Assembly: GCA_029884335.1 (NCBI GenBank)
Contig: JAOUIA010000007.1
Location: 1 to 64,000 of the forward strand
DNA from: Betaproteobacteria bacterium
Lineage (GTDB): Bacteria > Pseudomonadota > Gammaproteobacteria > Burkholderiales > Casimicrobiaceae
Reading direction: 5' to 3'
Length of the DNA stretch: 64,000 nucleotides
Positions 34,486 to 41,957 of this stretch are shown here, in pieces. The position numbers and the translations under genes were made by a program. The first letter of the stretch is position 1. Each line of letters opens with the position of its first letter. The notes beneath the pieces are model-generated. The model had not been told where the DNA came from. It did no database searches and was given only the letters and a program-made list of their open reading frames with translations.

Positions 34486-34505
34486 GGCCTAATTTTCGTT
34501 GGGCC
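34486..34505 (+). other. Shortened attC-like site after cassette 1
   Basis: GGCCTAATTTTCGTTGGGCC: only the outer R'' and R' parts remain (GCCTAAT and GTTGGGC) as a 20-base hairpin. The central L''/L' boxes are missing, so an internal deletion is likely. Confidence 0.5.
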
Positions 34506-34520
34506 TCGCAGGAGACGCCG

Positions 34521-34901
34521 TTGAATCTCGTCGCAGTTGAAATCAAAGCCTTCGTTCCTGCCGCGGACTTTGCGCTGTCCAAGGAGTTCTATGTCGCGCT
34601 TGGGTTCAAGATTCCCTGGTCATCCGAGGACCTCGCGTACGTTCGGCACGGCGAGACGAGCTTTCTCTTGCAGGCGTTCAACGAGCCAGGGTTCATCAAG
34701 AACTACCAGATGCATCTGCTCGTCGAGAACGTTGACGACTGGTACGCTCAAGTTCTTTCTTCTGGCGTCGCCGCTCGCTTCGGGGTGAAGGTGGGAACAC
34801 TACAGGACCAGCCTTGGGCCATGCGCGACTTCACGTTGTTTGACCCCAGCGGTGTCCTGTGGCGTGTTGCGCAGAACATTCCGCGCGAAGAGGGCGAATG
34901 A
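34521..34901 (+). CDS. VOC family (glyoxalase/bleomycin-resistance-like) protein, cassette 2
   Basis: 126 residues with the vicinal-oxygen-chelate fold: an N-terminal beta-alpha-beta unit (AFVPAADFALSKEFYVALGFK) and a second with MHLLVENVDDWYAQVL and FTLFDPSGVLWRVAQN. Small VOC proteins of this type are frequent in integron cassettes and may bind bleomycin-like compounds or act as lyases; the ligand is unknown. TTG 34521 is chosen because AGGAG lies 7 bases upstream and no ATG or GTG fits. It is followed by a full attC site. Confidence 0.8.
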   Translation: MNLVAVEIKAFVPAADFALSKEFYVALGFKIPWSSEDLAYVRHGETSFLLQAFNEPGFIKNYQMHLLVENVDDWYAQVLSSGVAARFGVKVGTLQDQPWAMRDFTLFDPSGVLWRVAQNIPREEGE

Positions 34902-34917
34902 GGCAATGCGCCGCGAT

Positions 34918-35043
34918 GCCTGACCCTTCGCTCAAGCGGAGCGGCAACGGCGCGTCACCGCGCCCGCGAGCCCCCCAGGTTATTGTTCCGCCTCGCGGGC
35001 GCGGTGCCACGCCGCTGCCGCCCGCTTGGCTCAAACGTTAGGC
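34918..35043 (+). other. attC site 2
   Basis: 126 bases from GCCTGAC (R''-like) through CGCTCAAGCGGAGCGGCAAC (L''-like) to TTGGCTCAAAC-GTTAGGC (R'). Arms GCCCGCGAG and CTCGCGGGC form the central stem. The start closely matches attC 5, showing related cassettes. Confidence 0.75.
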
Positions 35044-35046
35044 CTC

Positions 35047-35559
35047 ATGAGCGAGATCACCATTCGCGATGCGCGGCCGGACGATGCGGGCGCGTATGTG
35101 ACGCTGCAGAAGGCGCTTTTTGGCGAAACGAACTTCATGCTGTTTGCGCCAGGCGAGTACCAGGTTTCTCCCGAAGAAGTGTCCGCACAGTTTGAGAAGA
35201 TTGCGAACTCTGGCACCAGCAGGCGGATCTTGGCGATTGACCAAGCCGATCTGGTGGGCTTTCTCGGGGTCTCTGGCTCGCCGATCCCGCGAATTCGTCA
35301 CTCTGCGCTACTTGTAATAGGCGTGCTGCGGTCCCATTGGCGGCGCGGTGTAGGTCGGAGCTTGCTTGCCGAAGCAATTCGCTGGGCGCCGACGGTCGGA
35401 TTGTCGAGACTAGAGCTCTTCGTAATGAAGTCCAACTCGCGCGCTATTGCACTTTGCGAGCAGATGGGCTTTCGCGTCGAAGGCTGCCGACGGCGCGCCT
35501 ATGTCATTGACGGCGCGCCTATTGACGATCAACTCATGGCCTGTGTATTTGAGGCCTAA
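35047..35559 (+). CDS. GNAT family N-acetyltransferase, cassette 3
   Basis: 170-residue acetyl-CoA-dependent acetyltransferase of the GNAT fold. Opens MSEITIRDARPDDAGAYV (typical beta1-alpha1). The acetyl-CoA loop is visible as RSHWRRGVGRSLLAEAIRWA, and the late strand-helix reads LELFVMKSNSRAIALCEQMGFRVEG. It resembles the YhhY/PhnO-like small-molecule or ribosomal-protein acetyltransferases; the substrate is unknown. ATG 35047 lies only 4 bases after the attC 2 core, as is common in compact cassettes. Its stop codon TAA is part of the R'' box of attC 3. Codon use is less GC-rich than the flanks. Confidence 0.85.
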   Translation: MSEITIRDARPDDAGAYVTLQKALFGETNFMLFAPGEYQVSPEEVSAQFEKIANSGTSRRILAIDQADLVGFLGVSGSPIPRIRHSALLVIGVLRSHWRRGVGRSLLAEAIRWAPTVGLSRLELFVMKSNSRAIALCEQMGFRVEGCRRRAYVIDGAPIDDQLMACVFEA

Positions 35560-35640
35560 CCCGTCGCTCAACGCGGACGTCCCGCGTGCGGGCGCTGCGC
35601 GCCCCGCAGCGGGCCGCCGGTTAGCTTCAGTTCGTTGGGC
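35554..35640 (+). other. attC site 3
   Basis: 87 bases: GCCTAAC (R'', matching RYYYAAC) overlaps the GNAT stop; R' is GTTGGGC at 35634-35640, with the cut after G. Interior arms GCGGGCGCTGC and GCGGGCCGCCGG fold imperfectly. It is the best-formed site of the array. Confidence 0.85.
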
Positions 35641-35670
35641 GTCAACGTCGCATTCAACTCGAGCGCGCTT

Positions 35671-36651
35671 ATGACTGACGTCGCACATACCGGAACACCG
35701 CTTCTGTATGCAGGCTTCAGCCTGCTCGTCGCCTTGCTTCTCGCCGTCGATTTCCTGTTGCTACGTACACAGGGAAGTCACAGGGTGTCGATGAAAGAAG
35801 CGGCGTGGTGGTCGGTGGTGTGGTTCGCAGCGGCTGGCGCCTTCGGCGCATGGTTCTGGTGGTACTTGAACGGGCAGTTTGGAGCGGATGTGGCCAATCA
35901 GAAAGCGCTGCAGTACGCCACGGGCTATCTCATCGAGAAGGGGCTAGCGGTTGAGAACGTGTTCGTCTGGATCACGATCTTCACGTACTTCTCGGTACCG
36001 CCTGAGTTCCAGAAACGCGTGCTTCTCTGGGGGGTTCTCGGCGCAATCGTGATGCGAGCGGTGCTGATCTACCTAGGCGCCTTGTTGATACAGCAGTTCT
36101 CCTGGATCTTCTACCTGTTCGGCGCATTTCTGGTCGCAACCGGAATCAAGATGTTCTTGTTCACCGGCAAGAAAAGCGACCTCGGTTCGAACCCCCTGTT
36201 ACGCTGGCTTCGAAATCACGCGCCCCTCACGGCTACGTTGCATGGCGAGCGATTCGTGGTTCTCGAAAATGGAAGGCGTGTGTTTACGCCGCTATTCCTG
36301 GTCCTGGTCTTGGTGGAGGCCACGGACCTCATCTTTGCCGTCGACAGCATACCGGCCATCTTCGCCGTCACGAGCGACCCTTTCATCGTGTTCACGGCCA
36401 ACACCTTCGCCATCTTGGGGTTGCGCGCCATGTACTTCCTGCTCGCTGACGTCGCTGAGCGCTTCCACCTGCTAGGGTACGGCCTTGCAATCATCGTCGC
36501 GCTCGTGGGCGTAAAGATGCTGATCATCGACCTGTACAAGGTGCCCGTTCTGTGGATGCTTGCGACCGTTGCAGCCGTGTTGCTGATTTCCGTCGCTGCG
36601 AGCTTGATGATGCCCCGCCCTGCGTCTGCAGCGCGAAAGACGCGAGCATGA
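35671..36651 (+). CDS. TerC/Alx family integral membrane protein, cassette 4
   Basis: 326 residues with about nine membrane helices, TerC family (tellurite-resistance-associated; E. coli Alx exports Mn2+). Conserved parts include GYLIEKGLAVENVFVW, with the paired acidic membrane residue, LLIQQFSWIFYLFGAFLVATG, and EATDLIFAVDSIPAIFAVTSDPFIVFTAN, the family hallmark. Likely a metal ion exporter. Start at ATG 35671; an upstream in-frame TTG (35635) lies inside attC 3. A nearly 1-kb multi-spanning transporter is large for a cassette. Base composition is clearly lower in GC than the flanks. Confidence 0.9.
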   Translation: MTDVAHTGTPLLYAGFSLLVALLLAVDFLLLRTQGSHRVSMKEAAWWSVVWFAAAGAFGAWFWWYLNGQFGADVANQKALQYATGYLIEKGLAVENVFVWITIFTYFSVPPEFQKRVLLWGVLGAIVMRAVLIYLGALLIQQFSWIFYLFGAFLVATGIKMFLFTGKKSDLGSNPLLRWLRNHAPLTATLHGERFVVLENGRRVFTPLFLVLVLVEATDLIFAVDSIPAIFAVTSDPFIVFTANTFAILGLRAMYFLLADVAERFHLLGYGLAIIVALVGVKMLIIDLYKVPVLWMLATVAAVLLISVAASLMMPRPASAARKTRA

Positions 36652-36667
36652 CGGGTGGTGCTATGAC

Positions 36668-36746
36668 GCCCAACCACGGGCTGCAGGCGACCCACAACAG
36701 CGGCGCTGCGCATGCTGTTGTGGACGCCTGAGCCCGGACGTTGGAC
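36668..36746 (+). other. attC site 4
   Basis: 79 bases: GACGCCCAAC (R'' GCCCAAC) pairs with GTTGGACGTC (R' GTTGGAC at 36740-36746). Inner arms CCACAACAGC and GCTGTTGTGG form a clean stem. Unlike attC 2, 3 and 5 in sequence, so this cassette came from a different source. Confidence 0.8.
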
Positions 36747-36870
36747 GTCAGAGGACGACTGCCTGCCCTCAATCCGGAATGCCAGCCCATTCCCCAAGCC
36801 GCCCTTTCCCGCCGCTCCATGCAGACCTAAACTGCTCAGCGGCCAACTCAGAAGCTGAACGCGGTGACTG

Positions 36871-37674
36871 ATGCGCGACTTTCCTGCCGACGTTGAATAT
36901 TCCGAGTGGGGCGAAGGACCGGCGCTGTTGCTGCTGCCGGGAAGTTTTGGGACGGGCTCAGGATGGAAGGCCGTCACTGATCGGCTCGCCCGAAGCCACC
37001 GCATCGTGACAACGAGCCTGCTCGGCTACGGTGCGACTGCCGAACGCCGTCCGCTCGGCAACTCGACCATGCGGCAGCAGACGGAAGTCATCGACCGCAT
37101 CCTTGAACGGATTGGCGAGCCGACACACGTGGTCGGCCACTCCTTCGGCGGCCTTGCGGCGCTTGCGCACGCAATCGAAGGCACGGTCAAGCCGGCAAGC
37201 CTCATGCTGGTCGAAGCGAATCCGCTCGGCCTCTTGAAGACATCGGGAGAAAGCGACCTCTATGCGATGTTCGGTGCGATGACGCGAGATTACTTTGCAG
37301 AGTTCGAAGCTGGCCGGCCCGACGCGGCTCGCCACGTGATCGACTTCTATGGCGGCGAGGGGACCTTTGCCGCGTTTCCCGCGAAAGTGCGCGACTACGT
37401 CATCAAGACGACGCCAGCCAACATTCGCGACTGGTCATCAGGCACGCCTTTTGAGCCTCCACGGTCTGCCTACGAGAAGATCGCCGTATCGACGCTCGTC
37501 GTGCGCGGCGGCGATGGCCACCCGGCGATGATGCGCATCGCTGAGTTCCTGACTGAGTTCATTCCGAACGCCCGTCTGCAGACGGTCGCCGGAGGCAGCC
37601 ACTTCCTGCCGGCGACCAATCCAGCCGAGCTGGCCCACCTGCTCGACATTCATGTGGAGGCGGGCGCCACGTAG
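36871..37674 (+). CDS. Alpha/beta hydrolase, cassette 5
   Basis: 267-residue alpha/beta-hydrolase-fold enzyme. The nucleophile elbow is GHSFGG (Ser91), with a probable acid Asp215 (GGDGHP) and His244 (GGSHFLPATNP). The oxyanion region LLPGSFGTGSGW precedes. No signal peptide. It could be an esterase, lactonase or C-C hydrolase. The ATG at 36871 comes about 125 bases after the attC 4 core, an interval without another recognisable gene. Followed by about 85 bases of non-coding DNA and attC 5. Confidence 0.87.
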   Translation: MRDFPADVEYSEWGEGPALLLLPGSFGTGSGWKAVTDRLARSHRIVTTSLLGYGATAERRPLGNSTMRQQTEVIDRILERIGEPTHVVGHSFGGLAALAHAIEGTVKPASLMLVEANPLGLLKTSGESDLYAMFGAMTRDYFAEFEAGRPDAARHVIDFYGGEGTFAAFPAKVRDYVIKTTPANIRDWSSGTPFEPPRSAYEKIAVSTLVVRGGDGHPAMMRIAEFLTEFIPNARLQTVAGGSHFLPATNPAELAHLLDIHVEAGAT

Positions 37675-37760
37675 ACGCGTCGCCCGTGCGAGACTGGCAT
37701 CAAAGAAGAAGGTATGCCAAGACATCCCGAGCCACCCGGTAGTGGAAGTCCCGCGCTGAC

Positions 37761-37840
37761 GCCTGACCCCTCGCTCAAGCGGAGCGCCAACGGCGGGCCT
37801 TCGGCCGCGCCTGGCGGCCGGTTACCTTCGTTCGTCGGGC
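37761..37840 (+). other. attC site 5
   Basis: 80 bases from GCCTGAC through CGCTCAAGCGGAGCGCCAAC to TTCGTTC-GTCGGGC. The R' box has GTC in place of GTT, so the recombination triplet is mutated. The left half nearly repeats attC 2. Confidence 0.7.
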
Positions 37841-37854
37841 GTCAAGGAGCAGCG

Positions 37855-38079
37855 ATGTCTACGCCGCGCCGAGGATCTGATTCGGTGATGTGCCGGCGGA
37901 CATTCGTCACACTCGTTGCCGGCACATGCCTGCTCGGGCCGTTCGCGGTTCGCGCACATCATATGGGCGAGGTATTCAGGATTGGCTTGCTTGCTCGGAC
38001 GACTGAACCGCCCCCTGGGGGCCGGATCGAGGTCATCAAGGTGGGACATCGCCGCGAGATCGATCGGAGTGCCCGCTGA
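37855..38079 (+). pseudogene. Truncated ABC-type substrate-binding protein N-terminus, cassette 6
   Basis: 74 residues: MCRRTFVTLVAGTCLLGPFA forms a signal peptide with a twin arginine, then the mature start EVFRIGLLARTTEP, the usual opening of the ABC_sub_bind (PF04392-like) family whose members are about 320 residues. The frame then ends at 38079 within the next attC-like stem. So either a captured fragment or a gene cut by cassette formation. It could still make a short exported peptide. Confidence 0.5.
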
Positions 38080-38151
38080 CCAGACCGTGATCCGGACCGT
38101 CCTCGGCGCGGCTTCGCCGGCCCCGGCGGCCGATCACCTTGGTCATGGGGC
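38075..38151 (+). other. Degenerate attC-like site 6
   Basis: Arms TGACCA (38077) / TGGTCA (38140) and GTGATC / GATCAC flank a CG-rich centre, giving a long hairpin of attC size, but neither end has a proper RYYYAAC or GTTRRRY core. It overlaps the stop of cassette 6 and ends at the start of the cation transporter gene. Confidence 0.45.
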
Positions 38152-38826
38152 GTGATCGAGGCGATGGACGATTGCTGCACCGACAAGGGCTGCGCCGTCG
38201 ACTGGCTGCGGGAGCGCCAATCGGCAACCCTGCGCGTTGCGCTCCTGCTCAACGCCGGGATGTTCCTTGTGGAGATCGTGTCGGGATGGCTCGCCGGGTC
38301 CGTGGCCCTGCTCGCCGACTCCCTCGACATGCTGGGCGACGCCCTCGTCTACGGGTTCAGTCTCTACGTGGTCGCGCGAGGCGCTGTCTGGAAAGCGCGG
38401 GCAGCTGTCGCGAAGGCAGCGGTCATGGGGTTGTTCGGGTTGTTCGTCCTTGCGCAGCTCGTGTACAAGCTGCTCCAACCCCAGCTTCCGGCGGTCGAGG
38501 CAATGGGTGCGGTAGGCGCCCTCGCGCTTGTGGCGAACGGCGTTTGCTTCACCCTGCTCTGGCGGCAGCGTGCCGAGGACATCAACATGCGGTCGGTCTG
38601 GCTGTGCACACGGAACGACCTCATTGCAAACGTCTCGGTACTGTTCGCGGCCCTGGCCGTCTGGATGACCTCTTCGCCCTGGCCGGACGTCGCAGTTGGG
38701 GCACTCATCTGCGCCGTATTCCTTCGCTCAGCGTACCTCGTTGCCCGCGACGCGCGTGCGGATCTGCGGTTGAGTCACGCCCGGCCACCCGTTGCGGCGG
38801 AGGTGCCGCAAGCGTCGCGCCGTTGA
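38152..38826 (+). CDS. Cation diffusion facilitator-like transporter
   Basis: 224-residue membrane protein of the CDF (Zn/Co/Cd efflux) superfamily. A cysteine-bearing N-terminus (DDCCTDKGC) may bind metal. About six membrane helices follow, with the metal-site motif ADSLDMLGDALVYG in helix 2 and its counterpart LCTRNDLIANVSVL in helix 5. There is almost no cytosolic C-terminal domain, as in the short CDF subfamily often linked to metal resistance. GTG 38152 begins at the end of the degenerate attC. No attC follows it, so it may be the last cassette or the first gene beyond the integron. Confidence 0.85.
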   Translation: MIEAMDDCCTDKGCAVDWLRERQSATLRVALLLNAGMFLVEIVSGWLAGSVALLADSLDMLGDALVYGFSLYVVARGAVWKARAAVAKAAVMGLFGLFVLAQLVYKLLQPQLPAVEAMGAVGALALVANGVCFTLLWRQRAEDINMRSVWLCTRNDLIANVSVLFAALAVWMTSSPWPDVAVGALICAVFLRSAYLVARDARADLRLSHARPPVAAEVPQASRR

Positions 38827-38920
38827 ACGGCAGCGTCGTGCGACGATGGCTGTCCGCGCCTCCCGCTTCGCTCTTTACTCACCCGGGACCCTGCAGGGCG
38901 CCAGCGATAGGAGTTGGAGA

Positions 38921-40345
38921 ATGCGCAGCAACTCAATCACCGGTGGCCGGCGACCGATGACCCGCGCGCTGCTTGCGACCTGCTTGGCCTGGCTTGCTTG
39001 CGGCGCAGCCTGGGCCGGCACGCTCGAAGGCACTGCGGCGTATCGGGAGCGCATCGCGCTGCCGCCCGATGCGGTGTTCGAGGCCGAGCTGCAGGACGTG
39101 TCGAAGGCGGACGCGCCGGCGGTGGTGCTCGGCCGCGCCAGGCTGGACCCGGCCGGGCAGCCGCCGTTCCGCTTTGCCATCGCCTACGACGATGCCGCCG
39201 TGAAGGCGGGCCGCCGCTACACGGTGCGCGCGACCGTCAGGCACCAGGGACAGCTGATGTTCACGACGGACACACATACCCCGGTATTGGACGGCCGCAA
39301 CGCGCCGCTCGAACTGCTGCTGGTGTCCGCCCGCGGCGGCGCGAAGCCAAAGCCGAAGCCGGCGGCAGCCGCGATCGGCACCCTGCCCGCCTCGTACGAA
39401 GGCGAACTGCCCGGCGCAAGCAACCCCATCGCCTGGCACCTCGACCTGATGCCGCAGGGCCGCTACCAGTTGCGCATGACGCACGTCGGCCGTCCGGAGC
39501 CCAACCGCTTCGACGACATCGGCCGCTGGATGCAGGAACGCGACACCGGCCGCATCGTGCTTCGCAGCGCGCGCGAGGCGCGCGTCCATCTGATGCCGGT
39601 GGACGGCGGCGCCGCGCTGCGCAAGCTCGACACGGCCGGCAAGCCCATCGAGTCCTCCCACAACGATCGACTGGCGCGCCTGCCGAAGTTCGCGCCGATC
39701 GAGCCGCGCATGGCGCTCACCGGCATGTTCCGCTACATGGCCGACGCCGCCGGCATCACGCTGTGCGCCGACGGCCGGCGCCTGCCCGTGGCAATGGAGG
39801 CCGACTTCAGGGCGCTCGAGGCCGCGTATCGCCAGTCGGGGACGAAACCGGGGCAGCCGGTGCTGGTGAGCGTCAATGGCGCGATCGCGCAACGCCCTTC
39901 GATGGAGGAGAGCCAGCCGCCGCGCCCGACGCTGGTCGTCGAGCGCTTCGTCAACGTCTGGCCGCGCGAGACGTGCGGCAACACGCTCGCCGACAGCCCG
40001 CTGCGCGGCACCTACTGGAAGCTCGTGCGCCTGGGCGATGCACCTGTGCCGGCCGGCGCCAGGCAGCGCGAGGCGCACCTGATGCTCGCCAGCGATGCGC
40101 TTCGCGTCAGCGGGAGCGGCGGCTGCAACCGACTGGCCGGCGGCTTCGAGCTCGACGGCGACAAGTTGCGCTTCAGCCGCGTGGCGGGGACCATGATGGC
40201 CTGCGGGGAAGGCATGGAACAGGAGACGCGCTTCCTCGACGCGTTGGGGCAGGTGGAGAGCTACCGAGTCCGCGGCAGCCACCTCGAGCTGATGGACGCG
40301 CAAGGCGTGCCGCGGGCGCGGTTCGAGGCCGTCGCGATGAAGTAG
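38921..40345 (+). CDS. Envelope lipoprotein-like fusion: YbaY, NlpE-like and META domains
   Basis: 474 residues, exported (signal MTRALLATCLAWLACGAAWA from residue 13). The first part (residues about 35-140; LEGTAAYRERIALPPDAVFE, TVRATV) is a YbaY/YscW-type domain. The middle (SYEGELPGAS to LTGMFRYMADAAGITLCADG) resembles NlpE, the copper/envelope stress lipoprotein. The C-terminal about 100 residues (LRGTYWKLVRLG, GSGGCNRLAGGF, GTMMACGEGMEQE) form a META/HslJ domain. AGGAGTTGGAGA precedes ATG 38921. Role in envelope stress or metal sensing is inferred from the domains. Confidence 0.82.
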   Translation: MRSNSITGGRRPMTRALLATCLAWLACGAAWAGTLEGTAAYRERIALPPDAVFEAELQDVSKADAPAVVLGRARLDPAGQPPFRFAIAYDDAAVKAGRRYTVRATVRHQGQLMFTTDTHTPVLDGRNAPLELLLVSARGGAKPKPKPAAAAIGTLPASYEGELPGASNPIAWHLDLMPQGRYQLRMTHVGRPEPNRFDDIGRWMQERDTGRIVLRSAREARVHLMPVDGGAALRKLDTAGKPIESSHNDRLARLPKFAPIEPRMALTGMFRYMADAAGITLCADGRRLPVAMEADFRALEAAYRQSGTKPGQPVLVSVNGAIAQRPSMEESQPPRPTLVVERFVNVWPRETCGNTLADSPLRGTYWKLVRLGDAPVPAGARQREAHLMLASDALRVSGSGGCNRLAGGFELDGDKLRFSRVAGTMMACGEGMEQETRFLDALGQVESYRVRGSHLELMDAQGVPRARFEAVAMK

Positions 40346-40445
40346 CGGTTCCTTCAAGCCGGCCGCGGCGGGGCGTGACGCGGCGAATCGCCGGCAACGC
40401 CCACCGGTGTGCGGTCGAGACCATCAGTCTGGAAAGGGATAGGGA

Positions 40446-40898
40446 ATGGCAAAGGCACTTCGGGCAGCTGTGATCGCAATGCTCCTCGCTTCCGCCACCG
40501 ATGTCTCGGCGCAGGAGCGCTTCGTCGCGAAGCTCACGCTGCCGGACGGCAGGACGGCGGTCGTCGCGGAGGGCGACTTCGAGGCCCGGTCGACCGGCAG
40601 CTTCAGCGTGCGGCTCTACGATGCCGCGGCGGCGCCGGACGAAACGACGTTCTTTGCTTCGGGCCTCATTCGCGCTCGCGACGGAGTCGTCGAGAAGGTC
40701 GTCCTCGCGGACGTCGACGGCGATCGGCAGCCGGAAGTGGTCGTCGTCGTGCGATCCGCAGGCACCGGCAGCTACCTCTCGGCGCACGCCTTCGCTACCG
40801 GGAAGGGCAAGCTGGCGTTTCGCGCGACGGTGGACGGCCTCGCCGCGGACGCCGACCCGGTAGCGGCCCTGCGGAAGTCCCGGACAGCGAAGAAGTGA
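40446..40898 (+). CDS. Small periplasmic protein resembling PliI lysozyme inhibitor
   Basis: 150 residues with a signal peptide ending VSAQE. The mature part is a beta-rich domain with FVAKLTLPDGRTAVVAEGDF, EARSTGSFSVRLY and ADVDGDRQPEVVVVVRSAGTG followed by SYLSA; the last stretch is what I recall as the conserved patch of periplasmic inhibitors of I-type lysozyme. If so it protects peptidoglycan from host or predator lysozyme. The acidic DVDGD loop might instead bind calcium. GGGATAGGGA precedes the ATG. Monocistronic. Confidence 0.55.
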   Translation: MAKALRAAVIAMLLASATDVSAQERFVAKLTLPDGRTAVVAEGDFEARSTGSFSVRLYDAAAAPDETTFFASGLIRARDGVVEKVVLADVDGDRQPEVVVVVRSAGTGSYLSAHAFATGKGKLAFRATVDGLAADADPVAALRKSRTAKK

Positions 40899-41189
40899 TC
40901 CGACGCCACCGACGGCCGGTCGCGGCGAAGGATCCTCCACGCCGCCCGCTGCCGGCACGCTCCGGCGCTGGACAATCGCCGCGGGCGCTTCGTCATCGCC
41001 GCGAGGTCGTGCGTGCACCGGGTTGCCCCGGTGAGACGGCGGCTCGGCACGTGACGCAGTCGAGCGCGAGGCCCGGCCGGCCCGGGTAACGGCCGCCCGT
41101 GGCCAGACGTCCGTGCACGTCCACGTGTCGATTGCTGCGCGACGCAGTACAGTTTCCTCTCCGATCAACTCCGTTGCACGAGAACCCCA
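40899..41189. other. Intergenic region without recognised gene
   Basis: About 290 bases of GC-rich sequence between the PliI-like gene and the next small membrane protein. No credible coding frame, terminator with T-tract, or repeat family found elsewhere in the window was seen. Confidence 0.5.
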
Positions 41190-41468
41190 TTGCGCTACGT
41201 CTACTGGATCCTCGCCGTCCCGACCGCCCTGGCGGCGTGCCTGGTCATCCTCCTCACGGTCGCGGGCGAGAATCTCAGCCGCAGCACCCCGTGGTGGGTG
41301 TCCCTGGCGGCCAGTTCGGGCGTCCTTGCCCTGCTCTGGTGGGGCCACGTCCTGGCCACGCGCAAGGGTCGCCCCGGGGCCGGATCCCTCCTGGTCGCCG
41401 CTTCGTGGCTGTTCTTCTTCACCGTCGTCCTCGTCAACGGCCTGCTGCGGCAGCGCACGTGGCAGTAG
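41190..41468 (+). CDS. Small membrane protein of unknown function
   Basis: 92 residues with three predicted transmembrane segments (YWILAVPTALAACLVILLTV, WVSLAASSGVLALLWWGHVL, LLVAASWLFFFTVVLVNGLL) joined by short loops with Arg/Lys inside. No known motif. TTG 41190 is the only plausible start; the ribosome-binding site is weak. Codon position bias and the clean hydrophobic pattern support a real gene. Confidence 0.55.
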   Translation: MRYVYWILAVPTALAACLVILLTVAGENLSRSTPWWVSLAASSGVLALLWWGHVLATRKGRPGAGSLLVAASWLFFFTVVLVNGLLRQRTWQ

Positions 41469-41606
41469 CGCATTCGGGGCGCCGACGACACGATCCGCCG
41501 CGCGAGCGGGCCTGCCGTGCGACAGGCATGCGGCGGAGGCGACGCGACCGGCGGACCGCAGACAGTTCCTCATCCATCGACCGAACGCACAGGAGCGACC
41601 GACGCC

Positions 41607-41957
41607 ATGTGGACGTACGCGATCAAGATCGCAGTGACCGCCGTCGTTGCAGTCGCCGTCGCCGAGGTCGCGAAGCGAAGCCCGGTGTGGGCGGCACTGC
41701 TCGCCTCGCTCCCGCTGACGTCGATCCTCGCCTTCGTCTGGCTTTATGCCGACACCGGCGATAGCGAGCGCGTGGCGGAGCTCGCGCAGGGCATCCTGTG
41801 GCTCGTGCTGCCTTCGCTGGTGCTGTTCGTCGCGTTGCCGCTGATGCTGCGTGCCGGCTGGAGCTTCTGGGCGAGCCTCGCCTCGTCATGCGCCGCGACC
41901 GCCGGGGCGTACCTCGCGATGGTCTGGATCCTCGGCCGGATGGGCATACGTGCGTGA
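41607..41957 (+). CDS. DUF3147-type small membrane protein
   Basis: 116 residues, four hydrophobic segments, opening MWTYAIKIAVTAVVAVAVAEVAKRSPVWAALLASLPL, which fits the DUF3147 family of small inner-membrane proteins. Function unknown. AGGAG precedes the ATG by about 14 bases. Its end overlaps the GTG start of the following acetyltransferase by 8 bases, suggesting coupling. Confidence 0.72.
   Translation: MWTYAIKIAVTAVVAVAVAEVAKRSPVWAALLASLPLTSILAFVWLYADTGDSERVAELAQGILWLVLPSLVLFVALPLMLRAGWSFWASLASSCAATAGAYLAMVWILGRMGIRA

Larger units (their letters stand above)
33508..38151 (+). mobile_element. Chromosomal integron remnant with cassette array
   Basis: Layout is that of an integron: intI on the minus strand, an attI-type junction with GTTAGGC at 34068-34074, then plus-strand cassette genes each followed by an attC-like imperfect palindrome. 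Boundary G|TTRGGC-like points are at 34068, 34498, 35037, 35634 and 36740; GTCGGGC at 37834 is degenerate. Cassettes carry a tautomerase, a VOC protein, a GNAT, a TerC protein, a hydrolase and a truncated binding-protein gene. Base composition is clearly less GC-rich than the flanks. The integrase is truncated, so the array is immobile unless an integrase acts in trans. Confidence 0.85.

Noticed and set aside
38827-38840. GTTGAAC after the cation transporter as another attC core
   Set aside because: It matches GTTRRRY by chance; there is no upstream R'' partner or palindrome within 150 bases.
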